Below are positions 17,201 through 26,116 of a stretch of DNA of 49,885 bases, one piece after another. The notes below the pieces were generated by a model that ran no database searches, had not been told where the DNA came from, and was given only the letters and a program-made list of their open reading frames with translations. Each line of letters starts with the position of its first letter. The stretch's first letter is position 1. The stretch is taken from the IMG/VR virus record IMGVR_UViG_3300034121_001439, positions 1 to 49,885 of that record; one strand, written 5' to 3'. Source of the DNA: a virus. The position numbers and the translations under genes were made by a program.

Positions 17201-18972
17201 ATGGTTTAAATACTATTTTAAAATCAACAAGATATTTGAATACCAATAATTTAATATCTTTAGTATCATATACCCCAAATTTTTGGTTACAGACTAACCA
17301 AGTGAATACGGTTGATGTAGATTCATTAAATAATTATATGAATGTTTTCATTGATAAATTTGTTGAATTAAACAGTAAGAATGTTGTTAAAGTTGAGGAA
17401 AATATAACAGAAAAGAAAGTGAAAGATGATGATGTTAAACAAGATCTTTATAGACATGTAAAAAATATCTATGATAAATGGATTGGAGGTACTATTGACG
17501 GTAAACCCTATAATACATGTGGTGGAGTCTCTTCAAAAGATAAATCATTATTTTCTTATTTTAAATTTATTGACAGTACTTTTAGTGATATTTCAAATAA
17601 GGCGAGAATAAATTTAAATTCACTTGTTATATTATCTAACAATAAAGGCGTTAATCTTTCAAATTTAGTTTCTAGAGTATTCAATGAAAATGGGTTCATA
17701 TTACACTCACTACCCACTTATATTGATTATTCAGATAAAAAAGAAGTTAAGAATATTTTTAGAACCTATACTAGAATTGAGGATGTAGTTTCATCACCCA
17801 CATTTGTTGGGATGTATAATTCCGGTAATTCAAAGATTTTAGATTTAGGTAAGAATAGTGAATATAGAAATGATAGTTATGATTTTATTGATGACGCGAG
17901 TAGTATACCAAATACTATGAATGACACCAGTACAGAAAAATCTGTTGTAGTTTATAGAGTTGGTTTTGGTGATGAAAATCAAAGTATATTTAAAAATTTA
18001 AGAATTAGTCAAGAAGATTTTTCTGAAACATCTGAATCTTTACAAGTATTAAGTGAATATGTCGATAATAAAGGTTCAACTCAAAGAGTATTTAAAGGTA
18101 GTAATCTTTATAATTTATATTCTTTAAGGTCTTATAACCTTAATTTTGATATGATGGGTAACGCGATGATACAACCCTTAATGTATTTACAATTGGATAA
18201 TATACCTATGTTCCATGGAGCCTATACGGTTATGAATGTTAGTCATGATATTACACCAAATACTATGAATACGACAGTTAGGGCGGTTAGGAAATCTAAA
18301 TTCACTGTACCGATTGTAACGGATTCTACAACTTTCTTACCATTGGATTTAAATAAAACGTTAGATATTAAAACAGATGTTTTAGTGAATACCGTTACGG
18401 ATATACCTACGGATAATATCGCCCCTAATACTTTAAATACTTTTGTTAATCCAGTAAAAGGTGATATGATTATTACGAGTAAAAAAGGATTTAGAAGAGG
18501 TGAACCACATAATGGTGTTGATATTGGAATTAGTAATGGTACACAATTATATTCATCTTGGAGTGGAATTATTAATCGATTCGTACAAGGTAAAGATGGT
18601 AAAGAAGGTTATGGTTTATATGTGATTATTGACCATTCAAATAATACTGAAAAATCTTTTGATGACGGTTTCTATTATTATACACTTTACGCCCATTTAT
18701 CTAATGTTAATGTTAATAATCTTGTTCAAGTAAAAACCGGTCAAAATTTTGGGTTATCTGGTGGTATTAAAGGGGCGGTGAATAGTGGTAATTCTGGTGG
18801 ACCACATCTACATTATGAAATTAGACGTAGCCCTAAAAAATTAACAGATATAAGAGGTCAATTTTTCAAGTTATCTGGTAATAATATTTTAGATCCTATT
18901 AGTTTCTTCAAAAAAACCGGTGATATCGCGGATAATAGTCCAGACCACGGACAATTAATCACGTATGTTTAA
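14284..18972 (+). CDS. Baseplate hub protein with C-terminal M23 peptidase
   Basis: 1562 residues, far longer than T4 gp27 or gp5. The N-terminal region (KSINISYGADLLPKVSITFI, about 105-124; then 'FFTLPYPVFELTVKGYYGKAVRYCLNM.KW..SF..GNFEIKADFIGF') looks like the hub/VgrG-type beta domain. A long central region is of unknown function. The C-terminal about 170 residues are an M23 (LytM-type) zinc endopeptidase: PHNGVDIG with H1409 and D1413, YAHLS with H1471, and HLHYE with H1508/H1510. This replaces the lysozyme of T4 gp5 and would cut peptidoglycan cross-links during infection. All alanine codons I could find in this gene are GCC or GCG, unlike the tape measure gene upstream. Confidence 0.85.
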   Translation: MANNSKVTQITSGKNNFTIIDPNPRDSKIIPTEDLFIYVSLKINTKNRSVLQLSDNGINVNQNQSNVINFIGTQVDGSGNEYMSTDWTNIGGNISGNVTGGKNKETFGIKSINISYGADLLPKVSITFIDIKGASLFDGFETKDKNGLITNVSNYSSFFTLPYPVFELTVKGYYGKAVRYCLNMTKWVGSFTNGNFEIKADFIGFSTSFLSDIIIDYVRAVNDTEEGKIELKKIYNIHSKGKTPITINELLRNIGDIDKYVKDIKGNDKETGNNQGYNTLINLNTALSKLSSIRDKIGTNVTNLTTNYSLEGNYIKVNGLIPRSNMFSFRDIIVIDEKNLDKYDMFRKDIIAEINSYNDSLPKSDGVDYKEKYSLEQKSGLSTDKLVPYFSSSNNDKLINLLEPIDNILTGSQIGSGRPEDVGYVNSSEFSKPPFSFTASTSTMGYDNIIQYFDFYKLRDVVDSVYISLTEERKSFSDKVSEQINKEIEKKIGFNPSIGNVFEIICHNVEAYLNVIYKVALDSEKKNDGRVKVIKKLNKITDSSVNRIYPFPMLYNEKGEEIYIGSDNNIDEINFPEIKFIETLAASLSKELDDKKKQSENLTNSKKAFPINPADITFEYPPYQFQNASTGNLLSLLSTIIDRFKISYLYSNFKDKSNEIAKFEASALYDLTINQLDRNAISEFLKNSRNNLSTLGINFSTTININSDYKDIFGKNPLYFDVSLSPDKITKSFLSQSSLNLLPSVSGALGDKNISTVFTPTDTNNGSIKFDTTYYTINEDLTKISWEENVLNGGTNPITDKIKEVLGTVKSGISKKTYKLNESPSYLNYSSTSGVDMFSDDELRGFMVLSTYPFKKMDGLVKNLKDKAKVVNVPMSYLAWIGGHLKRQYIIKNGGLDIYDSLKSEFSGEQIKDISHYLSLNLKINGVLPTPFNDIKLFNESIELKLINVFEHWVKEIKLSGLIDHYLNSGTEDGLNTILKSTRYLNTNNLISLVSYTPNFWLQTNQVNTVDVDSLNNYMNVFIDKFVELNSKNVVKVEENITEKKVKDDDVKQDLYRHVKNIYDKWIGGTIDGKPYNTCGGVSSKDKSLFSYFKFIDSTFSDISNKARINLNSLVILSNNKGVNLSNLVSRVFNENGFILHSLPTYIDYSDKKEVKNIFRTYTRIEDVVSSPTFVGMYNSGNSKILDLGKNSEYRNDSYDFIDDASSIPNTMNDTSTEKSVVVYRVGFGDENQSIFKNLRISQEDFSETSESLQVLSEYVDNKGSTQRVFKGSNLYNLYSLRSYNLNFDMMGNAMIQPLMYLQLDNIPMFHGAYTVMNVSHDITPNTMNTTVRAVRKSKFTVPIVTDSTTFLPLDLNKTLDIKTDVLVNTVTDIPTDNIAPNTLNTFVNPVKGDMIITSKKGFRRGEPHNGVDIGISNGTQLYSSWSGIINRFVQGKDGKEGYGLYVIIDHSNNTEKSFDDGFYYYTLYAHLSNVNVNNLVQVKTGQNFGLSGGIKGAVNSGNSGGPHLHYEIRRSPKKLTDIRGQFFKLSGNNILDPISFFKKTGDIADNSPDHGQLITYV

Positions 18973-19009
18973 ATTTTGTATTTAGTTAATTTATTAGTAC
19001 TTTTATGGG

Positions 19010-19633
19010 ATGAAGATAGGTTATATAATATCAGAAACTACTATTGATTTAAAGAATTTTGAAAATTTAAAATCATTAGATAATATCAATGACGATTTAC
19101 CAAAATTAATCGTTGGTAGAGAATATAGTAAGAAATTAAATATAAAAACATCTCTTTTAAATAAAGTTATAAATAAGAATACATTTTGGACTTTTACACA
19201 AGACGAGAAGAAATCTGAATATAAAGATGATATTGAATCATTTAAAAATTTATGTTATCAAACATTTATGAAAAGTATTCCTTATTTCAATTTAGATCCG
19301 TTTAGTTTAAACTATACCCAAACTAAACGTTTAATTCTTAAGATTAAGGAACTTAAAAATGGACTTATATATGATGATGGTAAAATGTGTTATATTTATT
19401 TCAATAAAGTGATATTTGGTATCCATTGGGAAACATTTGAATACATTGGTTTAAGTAGGGATAAAATAATAAAATATTTAAAAACGAATAATTTTACTAT
19501 TTTACCTAAAAACGAAATATTTAATGAATGTATGGAAGAAAGTAAAATTCTAAACGATAAGAAAATTATTCCATATCTATATTATCTAAAAGAAAATGAT
19601 GAAAAAAATATTGTTGGGGACGTTTGTTACTAA
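19010..19633 (+). CDS. Unknown protein (207 aa)
   Basis: No family recognised. It is a soluble-looking alpha/beta protein with a recognisable central segment LKNGLIYDDGKMCYIYFNKV followed by IFGIHWETFEYIGLSRDKI (about residues 117-155). No signal peptide or membrane segment. The start ATG at 19010 is favoured because it gives MKIGYIIS; an ATG five bases upstream is out of frame. The 3' end overlaps the next gene by 38 bases in another frame, so the two are probably translationally coupled. It lies between the hub gene and small structural-type genes. Confidence 0.55.
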   Translation: MKIGYIISETTIDLKNFENLKSLDNINDDLPKLIVGREYSKKLNIKTSLLNKVINKNTFWTFTQDEKKSEYKDDIESFKNLCYQTFMKSIPYFNLDPFSLNYTQTKRLILKIKELKNGLIYDDGKMCYIYFNKVIFGIHWETFEYIGLSRDKIIKYLKTNNFTILPKNEIFNECMEESKILNDKKIIPYLYYLKENDEKNIVGDVCY

Positions 19634-19997
19634 AGAAAAACTCGATACCTTATATAAAAAACTTGAGGATTTCTATTCTATTAAAAAAGAAGAAACATTT
19701 TTATTCTCAATAATGGGTGAAGAAAATCTATTGGTCACTTTTAAAATGAATAATGACAAAGATTTTAAACTTGAACTTAAAAATAAAATAAAAAATACTG
19801 TACAAATACATAAAAAAGGTAATTGTTTCTATACCATCAACGCGTTGAATAAACTTATCGAAAAGGATTTTGAACTATCTGAAGGTAATGTTGATTATAA
19901 ATCTTTTAAAGTTGATTGGGAAAAATATCAAAATAAGATTTTATTAATTAATAACAATGTATTGAAAATACAAGAAATTAAAAAAGTTATTTTATAA
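19596..19997 (+). CDS. Unknown small protein (133 aa)
   Basis: Begins with two consecutive ATG codons (19596, 19599) inside the end of the previous gene. Composition is Lys- and Asn-rich. The C-terminal part FKVDWEKYQNKILLINNNVLK resembles a segment common in many small uncharacterised T4-like phage proteins ('.vDW..Yk..ll..........i'), but I cannot attach a function. Overlap with the preceding gene indicates co-expression. Confidence 0.55.
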   Translation: MMKKILLGTFVTKEKLDTLYKKLEDFYSIKKEETFLFSIMGEENLLVTFKMNNDKDFKLELKNKIKNTVQIHKKGNCFYTINALNKLIEKDFELSEGNVDYKSFKVDWEKYQNKILLINNNVLKIQEIKKVIL

Positions 19998-20004
19998 AAA
20001 ACTA

Positions 20005-20015
20005 CATATTTATAA
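20005..20015 (+). promoter_or_regulatory. Candidate late promoter element CATATTTATAA
   Basis: Third exact copy of the 11-mer, followed by TAAAA as in the copy at 162-172. It lies 32 bases before the ATG at 20048, the longest spacing of the set, and would drive the two genes up to the terminator at 21011. Confidence 0.45.
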
Positions 20016-20047
20016 TAAAATATAATGTTTAAAAAAAATTTAATATT

Positions 20048-20239
20048 ATGAATAGTAATAGAAAAAATGAGGAAAACAAAGGAATTGAAAATTCCCTTGA
20101 TAGTTTTTTATCTGATGATAAAAATAATAAAAATGTAGTTTGTAAAGACGATGTTTGTTATGTTAACGATGGTAAAGAAATCGTTGAAAGAATTGAAAAA
20201 AAATTAGTTACCAGTGATGGTAGAAGATTATTAATATAA
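20048..20239 (+). CDS. Unknown small protein (63 aa)
   Basis: A short acidic N-terminal half (NSLDSFLSDDKNNK) is followed by VVCKDDVCYVNDGKEIVERI and a basic tail KKLVTSDGRRLLI. The CxxxxxC pair and the 'VTSDGRRLL' ending look conserved, but no family could be named. It is followed 23 bases later by a structural-type gene. Reading frame is supported by clean codon structure and by position behind a promoter-like element. Confidence 0.5.
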   Translation: MNSNRKNEENKGIENSLDSFLSDDKNNKNVVCKDDVCYVNDGKEIVERIEKKLVTSDGRRLLI

Positions 20240-20262
20240 TATATAAATTAAAAATACTAACC

Positions 20263-20982
20263 ATGTCTAAAAATATTAAAAGTGAATTATCTGAAGCGTT
20301 AAAACGTCATAATCTATTATTAGAATATGATTTCTATATACCACGTAAAGAAGAAAATAATATGTATAAGGGTGTAGAAGATACTATTGATGAACAGGAT
20401 GAAACTATCCCAACTGATGATGTACCACCAATTGATGATGTAATGGGTGATATGGATGTAACTACAGATGTAGAAGAACCTACAGATATGAGTACACTAC
20501 CAACTACTGAACCTACTACACCTCAAACAACTACCCCTACCGATACAACTGGTGGTGAAGTTGAAGTTGATGTTACAGATATCGTTAAAGATACTAAAGA
20601 AACTAAAGAAGCGGTTAATACCGGAAATCAAAAAGTTGATGAATTAATGAATAAATTGAGTGATTTAGAAAATAAATTAGCGTCAATGAATGATCTAGTT
20701 TCAAAAATTGATGAATTAGAAACTCAATTTGAAAAAAGAAATCCTACTCCAGAAGAAAAATTAGAAATGAGATCATTAGATTCTTTCCCATATAATCTTA
20801 AATTAACTGATTATTGGTCTGAAAAAGAAGGTGCGTATGCCGTAATGAATAATGATAATAAAGAAATTGTTGCGATAGGTAAAGAACCGATAGAAAAAGA
20901 ATATGTATTAACTCAAGATGAAGTTGATCAAGATTATAATGAAGGTGAAGTATCTGATTCTTTTTACCCTGAAAACCAATAA
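20263..20982 (+). CDS. Acidic coiled-coil protein, putative internal virion or scaffold protein (239 aa)
   Basis: N-terminus MSKNIKSELSEALKRHNLLLE is a basic amphipathic helix ending in LLE|Y, a possible (L)-x-E processing site. It is followed by a strongly acidic region, a Thr/Pro linker (TTEPTTPQTTTPTDTT, about residues 83-98), a predicted coiled coil (VDELMNKLSDLENKLASMND and following, about 125-160), and a small C-terminal domain with SLDSFPYNLKLTDYWSEKEG. This layout is reminiscent of scaffold, prohead core or internal head proteins of T4-like phages. The gene ends before a strong terminator. Exact role unknown. Confidence 0.55.
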   Translation: MSKNIKSELSEALKRHNLLLEYDFYIPRKEENNMYKGVEDTIDEQDETIPTDDVPPIDDVMGDMDVTTDVEEPTDMSTLPTTEPTTPQTTTPTDTTGGEVEVDVTDIVKDTKETKEAVNTGNQKVDELMNKLSDLENKLASMNDLVSKIDELETQFEKRNPTPEEKLEMRSLDSFPYNLKLTDYWSEKEGAYAVMNNDNKEIVAIGKEPIEKEYVLTQDEVDQDYNEGEVSDSFYPENQ

Positions 20983-21010
20983 CTTAAAATAATTTTGAAA
21001 AAAATATTAA

Positions 21011-21035
21011 AAGAGACTACATAGTCTCTTTTTTT
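21011..21035 (+). terminator. Rho-independent terminator ending the tail/structural unit
   Basis: AAGAGACTA (21011-21019) and TAGTCTCTT (21022-21030) form a 8-9 bp stem with a minimal loop, followed by a T-run to 21035. It separates the structural-type genes from the replication cassette. Confidence 0.8.
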
Positions 21036-21040
21036 ATTAC

Positions 21041-21048
21041 TATATTTG
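21041..21048 (+). promoter_or_regulatory. Candidate Bacteroidetes-type promoter -7 box (TATATTTG)
   Basis: TATATTTG matches the TAnnTTTG -7 element recognised by the primary sigma factor of Bacteroidetes. It lies directly after the terminator and 32 bases before the ATG of the gp32-like gene, and would serve as host-type promoter for the replication cassette. A clear -33 TTTG element is not visible because the terminator occupies that region. Confidence 0.5.
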
Positions 21049-21079
21049 TGTCATTGTTTAACTTTTAAAATAAAATAAC

Positions 21080-22006
21080 ATGTCAGAAAAAACAAATTCA
21101 TTACAGTCAATCCTTGAACAGTATGAAAAAAACAAAACATCTAGTGGTAGTGGTAATTTCGAAAGAAAAGAAATTGATCTAACTAAATACTTTACAGAAA
21201 AATTAAGAGAAGGTCAAAAATCGGATGAAAAAAGAGTTCGTATCTTACCTTCCAAAGAAGGTGGTTCACCATTCGTTGAAGCCTATTGGCATGAAATTTT
21301 AGTTAACAAACAGTATACTAAAATTTATTGTACTAAAAAGAATGATGGTGAAAGATGTCCTCTTTGTGAAGCCAATGAGGCCCTTAGAATGACCGGTAAC
21401 AATACAGATAAAGAATTGGCCAAACAATTTTCACCAAGACTTTATTATGTACTTAAAGTTATTGATAGAGACCACGAACAAGAAGGTGTTAAATTTTGGA
21501 GATTTAAACACTACTATAATGGTGAAGGTGTTTTTGATAAATTATTACCTATTATTAAAAAGAGAGGTGAAATTTATGACCCAAGAACTGGTAGGGATAT
21601 TACATTAACTTTAGAGAGAGATTCTAAAGGAAGATCTAAATTAACATCTATTATGGATGAAGATTCTACAGTATTAACTGACCCTAAATCTGAGAAAGCG
21701 AAACTTTGGATTACTAATGGTGAGACATTTAAAGATGTTTATCGTCCTAAGAGTATAGAATATATGGAAATCGTTGCCAAAGGATTAGAACCAGTTTGGG
21801 ATAAAGAAAACAAAAAGTTTGTATCTAAAGATGAATTAGATAGTAAACCTGGTGGTGATTTAGATTCTGAGATTAAATTAACTACTTCTTCTACTAAAAA
21901 TTCTGTAACACCTACACAAAAAACTGTTGATGTAGTTGAATTAGAAGTTGAAGAAAAGAATGATTATGTTGATGAAGCTGAAAGTGATGATGAATTACCG
22001 TTCTAA
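21080..22006 (+). CDS. Single-stranded DNA-binding protein (T4 gp32-like)
   Basis: 308 residues, near the 301 of T4 gp32. It coats ssDNA during replication and recombination. The zinc site is visible as H71, C84, C93, C96 (AYWHEI, then YCTKKNDGERCPLCE). Spacing H-x12-C-x8-C-x2-C compares with H-x12-C-x9-C-x2-C in T4 gp32. The surrounding OB-fold pattern (RVRILPSKEGG, PRLYYVLKVIDRD, VKFWRFKHYYNGEGVFDKL) fits. The C-terminus is acidic and ends EAESDDELPF, similar in type to the tips of SSBs that recruit partner proteins. First gene of a co-directional replication operon with UvsX, RNase H and helicase. Confidence 0.9.
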   Translation: MSEKTNSLQSILEQYEKNKTSSGSGNFERKEIDLTKYFTEKLREGQKSDEKRVRILPSKEGGSPFVEAYWHEILVNKQYTKIYCTKKNDGERCPLCEANEALRMTGNNTDKELAKQFSPRLYYVLKVIDRDHEQEGVKFWRFKHYYNGEGVFDKLLPIIKKRGEIYDPRTGRDITLTLERDSKGRSKLTSIMDEDSTVLTDPKSEKAKLWITNGETFKDVYRPKSIEYMEIVAKGLEPVWDKENKKFVSKDELDSKPGGDLDSEIKLTTSSTKNSVTPTQKTVDVVELEVEEKNDYVDEAESDDELPF

Positions 22007-22031
22007 GTATTAATATTTAAAAAATAAAAAA

Positions 22032-23147
22032 ATGTCTACAGAAAAAAGACCAAAAAAATCCTCAACGGGGATAAAAAAACAAGATTTTAATTTATCCGAT
22101 TTCAAAAAAGGAGTTGGATTAACATCATCTGTTAAAGATAAAGAATTAAGTTGGATCCCATTTTCACCTGCTTTTCACGAAGCAACTGGTGTACCTGGGA
22201 TACCTAAAGGATTCGTTTCATTAAGTAGAGGATTTAGTAATACAGGTAAATCTACATCTATTTATGAGGCAGTTGTTTCTTGTCAAAAAATTGGTGTATT
22301 ACCTATTATCATTGACACTGAAAACAATTGGAGTTGGGATCATGCTAAATGTATTGGTGTTGACTTCACTGAAGTAGGTAATGAAGATGGAGAAGTTGTC
22401 GATTATGAAGGATTCTTTATGTTTATTAATAATAAAATATTATTTGATAAATATGGTAGATTCAATCATGACGAAGGTGTGTATAAACAAAAAGAATTCC
22501 GTAGAAAAGCTTGTATTGAAGATATCGCTTTATTTATTGAAGATCTTTTAGATTTACAACAGAAAGATGATTTACCTTATGAATTATGTTTCTTATGGGA
22601 TTCTATTGGTACGATTGATTGTTTCCGATCAGTTATAGCTAAAACTAAAAATAATATGTGGAATGCCGGTGCTTTGGAGACAGCATTTAAAGGTATCTTA
22701 AATAATGATATACCTTCTTCACGTAAAGAAGATTCTAAATATACTAACACATTCTTAGCGGTTCAAAAAATTTGGATAGATAATATGAATGGTGGTGGTG
22801 TTAAGCATAAAGGCGGTGAAGGATTTTTCTACGGCGCACGCTTCATTTTGCATTTTGGTGGTGTAATTGGTCATGGTACTGAAACATTAACCGCTAGTAA
22901 AGGTGATAAGAAATACGGATTTGGTGTTCAATCTAAAGTAAAAGTTTGGAAGAATCAAGTTAACGGTATTACATTTGAAGGTAAAATTTGTTCTGTACCA
23001 CACGGTTTTTGGAGTCCGGACAAATTAAATGAGTATAAAGATAAACATAAACCTTATCTATTAGAAAAATTAGGTATGGAATACGGTGATTTTAATATTG
23101 AAACCGAATTAGTTTCAGATGTTTCAGATGTATACGCGGAAGATTAG
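22032..23147 (+). CDS. uvsX: UvsX/RecA-family recombinase
   Basis: 371 residues, close to T4 UvsX (391). ATP-dependent strand-exchange protein of phage recombination-dependent replication. The Walker A motif is GFSNTGKST (about residues 66-74). LPIIIDTENNWSWDHAKCIG (about 92-111) corresponds to the segment after Walker A in RecA proteins, with a catalytic-type Glu. Walker B is LCFLWDSIGTI (about 184-194). The N-terminal leader is basic and short, and the C-terminus is acidic (VSDVSDVYAED). It lies 25 bases after the ssDNA-binding protein gene, its functional partner. Confidence 0.88.
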   Translation: MSTEKRPKKSSTGIKKQDFNLSDFKKGVGLTSSVKDKELSWIPFSPAFHEATGVPGIPKGFVSLSRGFSNTGKSTSIYEAVVSCQKIGVLPIIIDTENNWSWDHAKCIGVDFTEVGNEDGEVVDYEGFFMFINNKILFDKYGRFNHDEGVYKQKEFRRKACIEDIALFIEDLLDLQQKDDLPYELCFLWDSIGTIDCFRSVIAKTKNNMWNAGALETAFKGILNNDIPSSRKEDSKYTNTFLAVQKIWIDNMNGGGVKHKGGEGFFYGARFILHFGGVIGHGTETLTASKGDKKYGFGVQSKVKVWKNQVNGITFEGKICSVPHGFWSPDKLNEYKDKHKPYLLEKLGMEYGDFNIETELVSDVSDVYAED

Positions 23148-23174
23148 TTATTAACCATTTAACACTTTAAGAAA

Positions 23175-24230
23175 GTGAAAAGACCCCCAAGATATAAAGA
23201 AAAAGTTGAAAGTAAAAAACTTGAAACATTAATTGTTGACGGTAATGCTTTATTAAATGTAGCTTACCATGGTGCAAAAGATTTATACAATAGTGATGGT
23301 AATCACATTGGGGGTCTTTTTCAATTCTTCACTACACTTAGAAAGATAATTTTAGATCAAGAACCTAATAAATTGTTTATTTTTTGGGATGGAAAATTTA
23401 GTGGTAAATTGAGATATGAAATTTATTCGGAATATAAATCCAATAGAGATAAAAATTATCATTATGATGGACCTTCCGATGATCCAATAAGAGATTTACA
23501 AAAAATAAGGATACAACAATATGCCGAAGAACTTTTCATTAGACAGTATGAAGATGATATAGTAGAAGCGGATGATTGCATTGCCTATTATTGTAATACT
23601 ATGTCATCAGTTGAAAATATTACTATATGTACTGGTGATAAAGATTTATGTCAATTAATTGATGATAATGTTAGGATTTATTATTTATCTAAGAAAAAAT
23701 TTATAACTAAAGAAAATTATCAAACATTTTTCTCACATCACTATGAAAATGCTACATTAGTTAAAGTTATTACTGGTGATTCATCTGATAATATAAAAGG
23801 TATAAAAGGTGTACAAGAAAAAACTCTTTTAAAATTAATTCCAAAAATAATTGAAAAAAAGGTTACTATTAAAGAAATTTTTAGTATCTTAGTAGAAGAA
23901 CAACATAAGAGAAAAAAACCACTTAAAGCGATTGAAAATATATTGAATAGCGTTACCGATGGTATACAAAAAGAAAATATATATGAAATTAATGATAAAA
24001 TTATTAACCTTAAAAACCCTTTATTAACAGAAAAAGTAATATATGAAATAAACAATCTTATCGATTCACCAATAGACCCAGAGGGAAGAGATAATAAAAA
24101 TTTATTCAGAATGATGATTGACGATAAGTTTTTTAACGAAATCCCCGGTAAAGAAGATGGTTATATAGAATATTTAAGACCATTTTTAAAACTAATAAAA
24201 AAAGAAAAAGAATTATTTAAAAATAACTAA
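23175..24230 (+). CDS. rnh: RNase H / 5'-3' exonuclease (FEN family, T4 Rnh-like)
   Basis: 351 residues; removes RNA primers and 5' flaps during lagging-strand synthesis. Acidic metal ligands of the FEN/5' nuclease family are visible: ETLIVDGNALLN (Asp near residue 22), IFWDGKFSGK, VEADDCIAYY (about 134-143) and CTGDKDLCQL (about 154-163). A helix-three-turn-helix type region follows (TGDSSDNIKGIKGVQEKT, about 199-216). The start is GTG at 23175: no ATG lies upstream of the first catalytic Asp in this frame, so a non-ATG start is required. Followed one base later by the next gene. Confidence 0.87.
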   Translation: MKRPPRYKEKVESKKLETLIVDGNALLNVAYHGAKDLYNSDGNHIGGLFQFFTTLRKIILDQEPNKLFIFWDGKFSGKLRYEIYSEYKSNRDKNYHYDGPSDDPIRDLQKIRIQQYAEELFIRQYEDDIVEADDCIAYYCNTMSSVENITICTGDKDLCQLIDDNVRIYYLSKKKFITKENYQTFFSHHYENATLVKVITGDSSDNIKGIKGVQEKTLLKLIPKIIEKKVTIKEIFSILVEEQHKRKKPLKAIENILNSVTDGIQKENIYEINDKIINLKNPLLTEKVIYEINNLIDSPIDPEGRDNKNLFRMMIDDKFFNEIPGKEDGYIEYLRPFLKLIKKEKELFKNN

Positions 24231-24231
24231 T

Positions 24232-24699
24232 ATGAAAAAAGAAATTGAAAAATTACCTTACGAATTTATCCTATATATTAATAATAAAATTGTTTGTCAA
24301 CGTTATTTTAATGTTAAAGGATTTAACCCAAAATCTATCAATTCATTAGAAATGAGAGAAATTATTCAAGAATCTTGTGATTTTATTAAAAGAGATTTAA
24401 AAAATAAAACATTAGAATATCTTTGGAAATTCTTTAATCCTTATACAGTACAAAAAGAAGAAGAAATAGATAAAAGAAACATTTACGAAAATGAAGATTT
24501 CTTTGATTTAGAAATTAAATATAATGATAATGGTGAACGTAAAACCATCGCGATCGAAAGATTTAGTGGTAATGTATACCCACCAAAAGTTAGATATTCA
24601 GTAGATATCAGAGATTTGATCCCAACTATTATTTCAAATATACAGGATGGATTGAATCGAAAAACATACACAGAAGTTGAAAGAACAGTTATTAACTAA
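24232..24699 (+). CDS. Unknown conserved-looking protein in the replication operon (155 aa)
   Basis: Starts one base after the exonuclease stop (TAATATG arrangement). Compact alpha/beta protein containing LPYEFILYINNKIVCQRYFN (about residues 8-27) and RYSVDIRDLIPTIISNIQDG (about 123-142). No nuclease, helicase or zinc motif was seen. The tight operon position between exonuclease and replicative helicase suggests a replication accessory role (a helicase loader such as T4 gp59 would be a candidate by position only), but the sequence does not show it. Confidence 0.55.
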   Translation: MKKEIEKLPYEFILYINNKIVCQRYFNVKGFNPKSINSLEMREIIQESCDFIKRDLKNKTLEYLWKFFNPYTVQKEEEIDKRNIYENEDFFDLEIKYNDNGERKTIAIERFSGNVYPPKVRYSVDIRDLIPTIISNIQDGLNRKTYTEVERTVIN

Positions 24700-24714
24700 T
24701 AAAAATAAAATAAG

Positions 24715-26112
24715 ATGACAAATAAAAGTACTGATAGTTTAGGTTATTTAGGTCACACATTCCAATTAAAATTATTGAACCAAGTTTTATTTGATGATAA
24801 ATTTTCACTATCTATTATTGGTCCATTGGATCCATCTTATTTTGATAATGAATATCTTAGATTAATATCTAGTAAAATAAAAGATTACCACGAAAAATAC
24901 GAAACAATACCGGAATTAAATACATTAGAACAAATTCTAATGACGGATATTAAAAGAGAGATTACTAAACAAAATACGATTGATGTTTTAAATGAAATAA
25001 AAGAAACGTCTCAGAAAGATTGTTTATATGTACAAGAAACCGCGTTAAAGTTTTGTAAACAACAAGAACTAAAAAAGGCCACCAAAAAAATACAGAAAAT
25101 TCTTGATTTAGGTGATTTTGATCGTTATCAAGAATGTGAAGAAATACTTAAAGTTGCGTTAAATATAGGTGATGTTAAAGATAACGGTATAGATGTATTC
25201 TCTTCAATTGATGATGTATTATCTGATGACTTTAGAAACCCAATACCTACCGGTATCAATGGTTTAGATGGTCTGATGAATGGTGGTCTTTCTAAAGGTG
25301 AATTAGGTGTTATCTTAGCGGCCTTTGGTGTAGGTAAATCTACAATGATTACTAAAATAGCCAATACCGGTTATAATTTAGGTTATAATGTTGTTCAAAT
25401 ATTTTTTGAAGATAACCCTAAAGTAATCCAAAGAAAACATATTACTTGTTGGACTGGTATTAATTTAAATGATTTAACTATTGAAAAAGAAAGGATTAAA
25501 CTTGAACTTGAAGCGGTTAAAGAATTTAAAGGGAATTTAATATTGAAAAAATTCCCTAGTGATGGTACTACTATTACCCATATTAAACAATATCTGAGAA
25601 AATTAACATCTGACGGTATTAAACCTGATTTAGTATTAGTTGATTACATCGATTGTATTCAACCATCTAAAAGAGTTGATGATGCGAATGTTGCCGAAGG
25701 TAATGTAATGAGAGAATTTGAATCTATGATCGATGAACTTAATGTTGCCGGATGGACAGCGATTCAAGGTAATAGAGGTTCAATTGGTGCCCAAGTCGTT
25801 GAAGCCAATATGATTGGGGGTTCTATTAAGAAAGGACAGATAGGGCATTTCATCGTTTCAATTGCTAAAACATTAGATCAAAAAGAAGAAGGTAGAGCAA
25901 CTATGGCAATCCTTAAATCTAGATTTGGTAAAGATGGTGTTATTTTTGAAGATATCGTTTTTGATAATGGTACTTTAACTATTGATACAAATTCTTCTAA
26001 TGACGTATCATTTTTAGATTTTGGTAAAAATCAAGATAAAAAGAAATCGAATAGGATTCAAGATGCATTAAAATTAAGACAAGAATTTATAAACAATAAT
26101 CAAAAAATTTAA
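24715..26112 (+). CDS. Replicative DNA helicase (DnaB/T4 gp41-like)
   Basis: 465 residues, equal to the usual length of T4 gp41 (475). Hexameric 5'-3' helicase of the phage replisome. The N-terminal domain (about 1-160) is helical with [13 protein letters not shown], typical of DnaB-family N-domains. The RecA-like C-domain contains [20 protein letters not shown] (about 178-197), Walker [10 protein letters not shown] (about 202-210), '[22 protein letters not shown]', and Walker [13 protein letters not shown] (about 303-314). No intein interrupts it. The primase (gp61) is not in this window. NrdB begins 4 bases after its stop. Confidence 0.9.
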   Translation: MTNKSTDSLGYLGHTFQLKLLNQVLFDDKFSLSIIGPLDPSYFDNEYLRLISSKIKDYHEKYETIPELNTLEQILMTDIKREITKQNTIDVLNEIKETSQKDCLYVQETALKFCKQQELKKATKKIQKILDLGDFDRYQECEEILKVALNIGDVKDNGIDVFSSIDDVLSDDFRNPIPTGINGLDGLMNGGLSKGELGVILAAFGVGKSTMITKIANTGYNLGYNVVQIFFEDNPKVIQRKHITCWTGINLNDLTIEKERIKLELEAVKEFKGNLILKKFPSDGTTITHIKQYLRKLTSDGIKPDLVLVDYIDCIQPSKRVDDANVAEGNVMREFESMIDELNVAGWTAIQGNRGSIGAQVVEANMIGGSIKKGQIGHFIVSIAKTLDQKEEGRATMAILKSRFGKDGVIFEDIVFDNGTLTIDTNSSNDVSFLDFGKNQDKKKSNRIQDALKLRQEFINNNQKI

Positions 26113-26116
26113 TACT

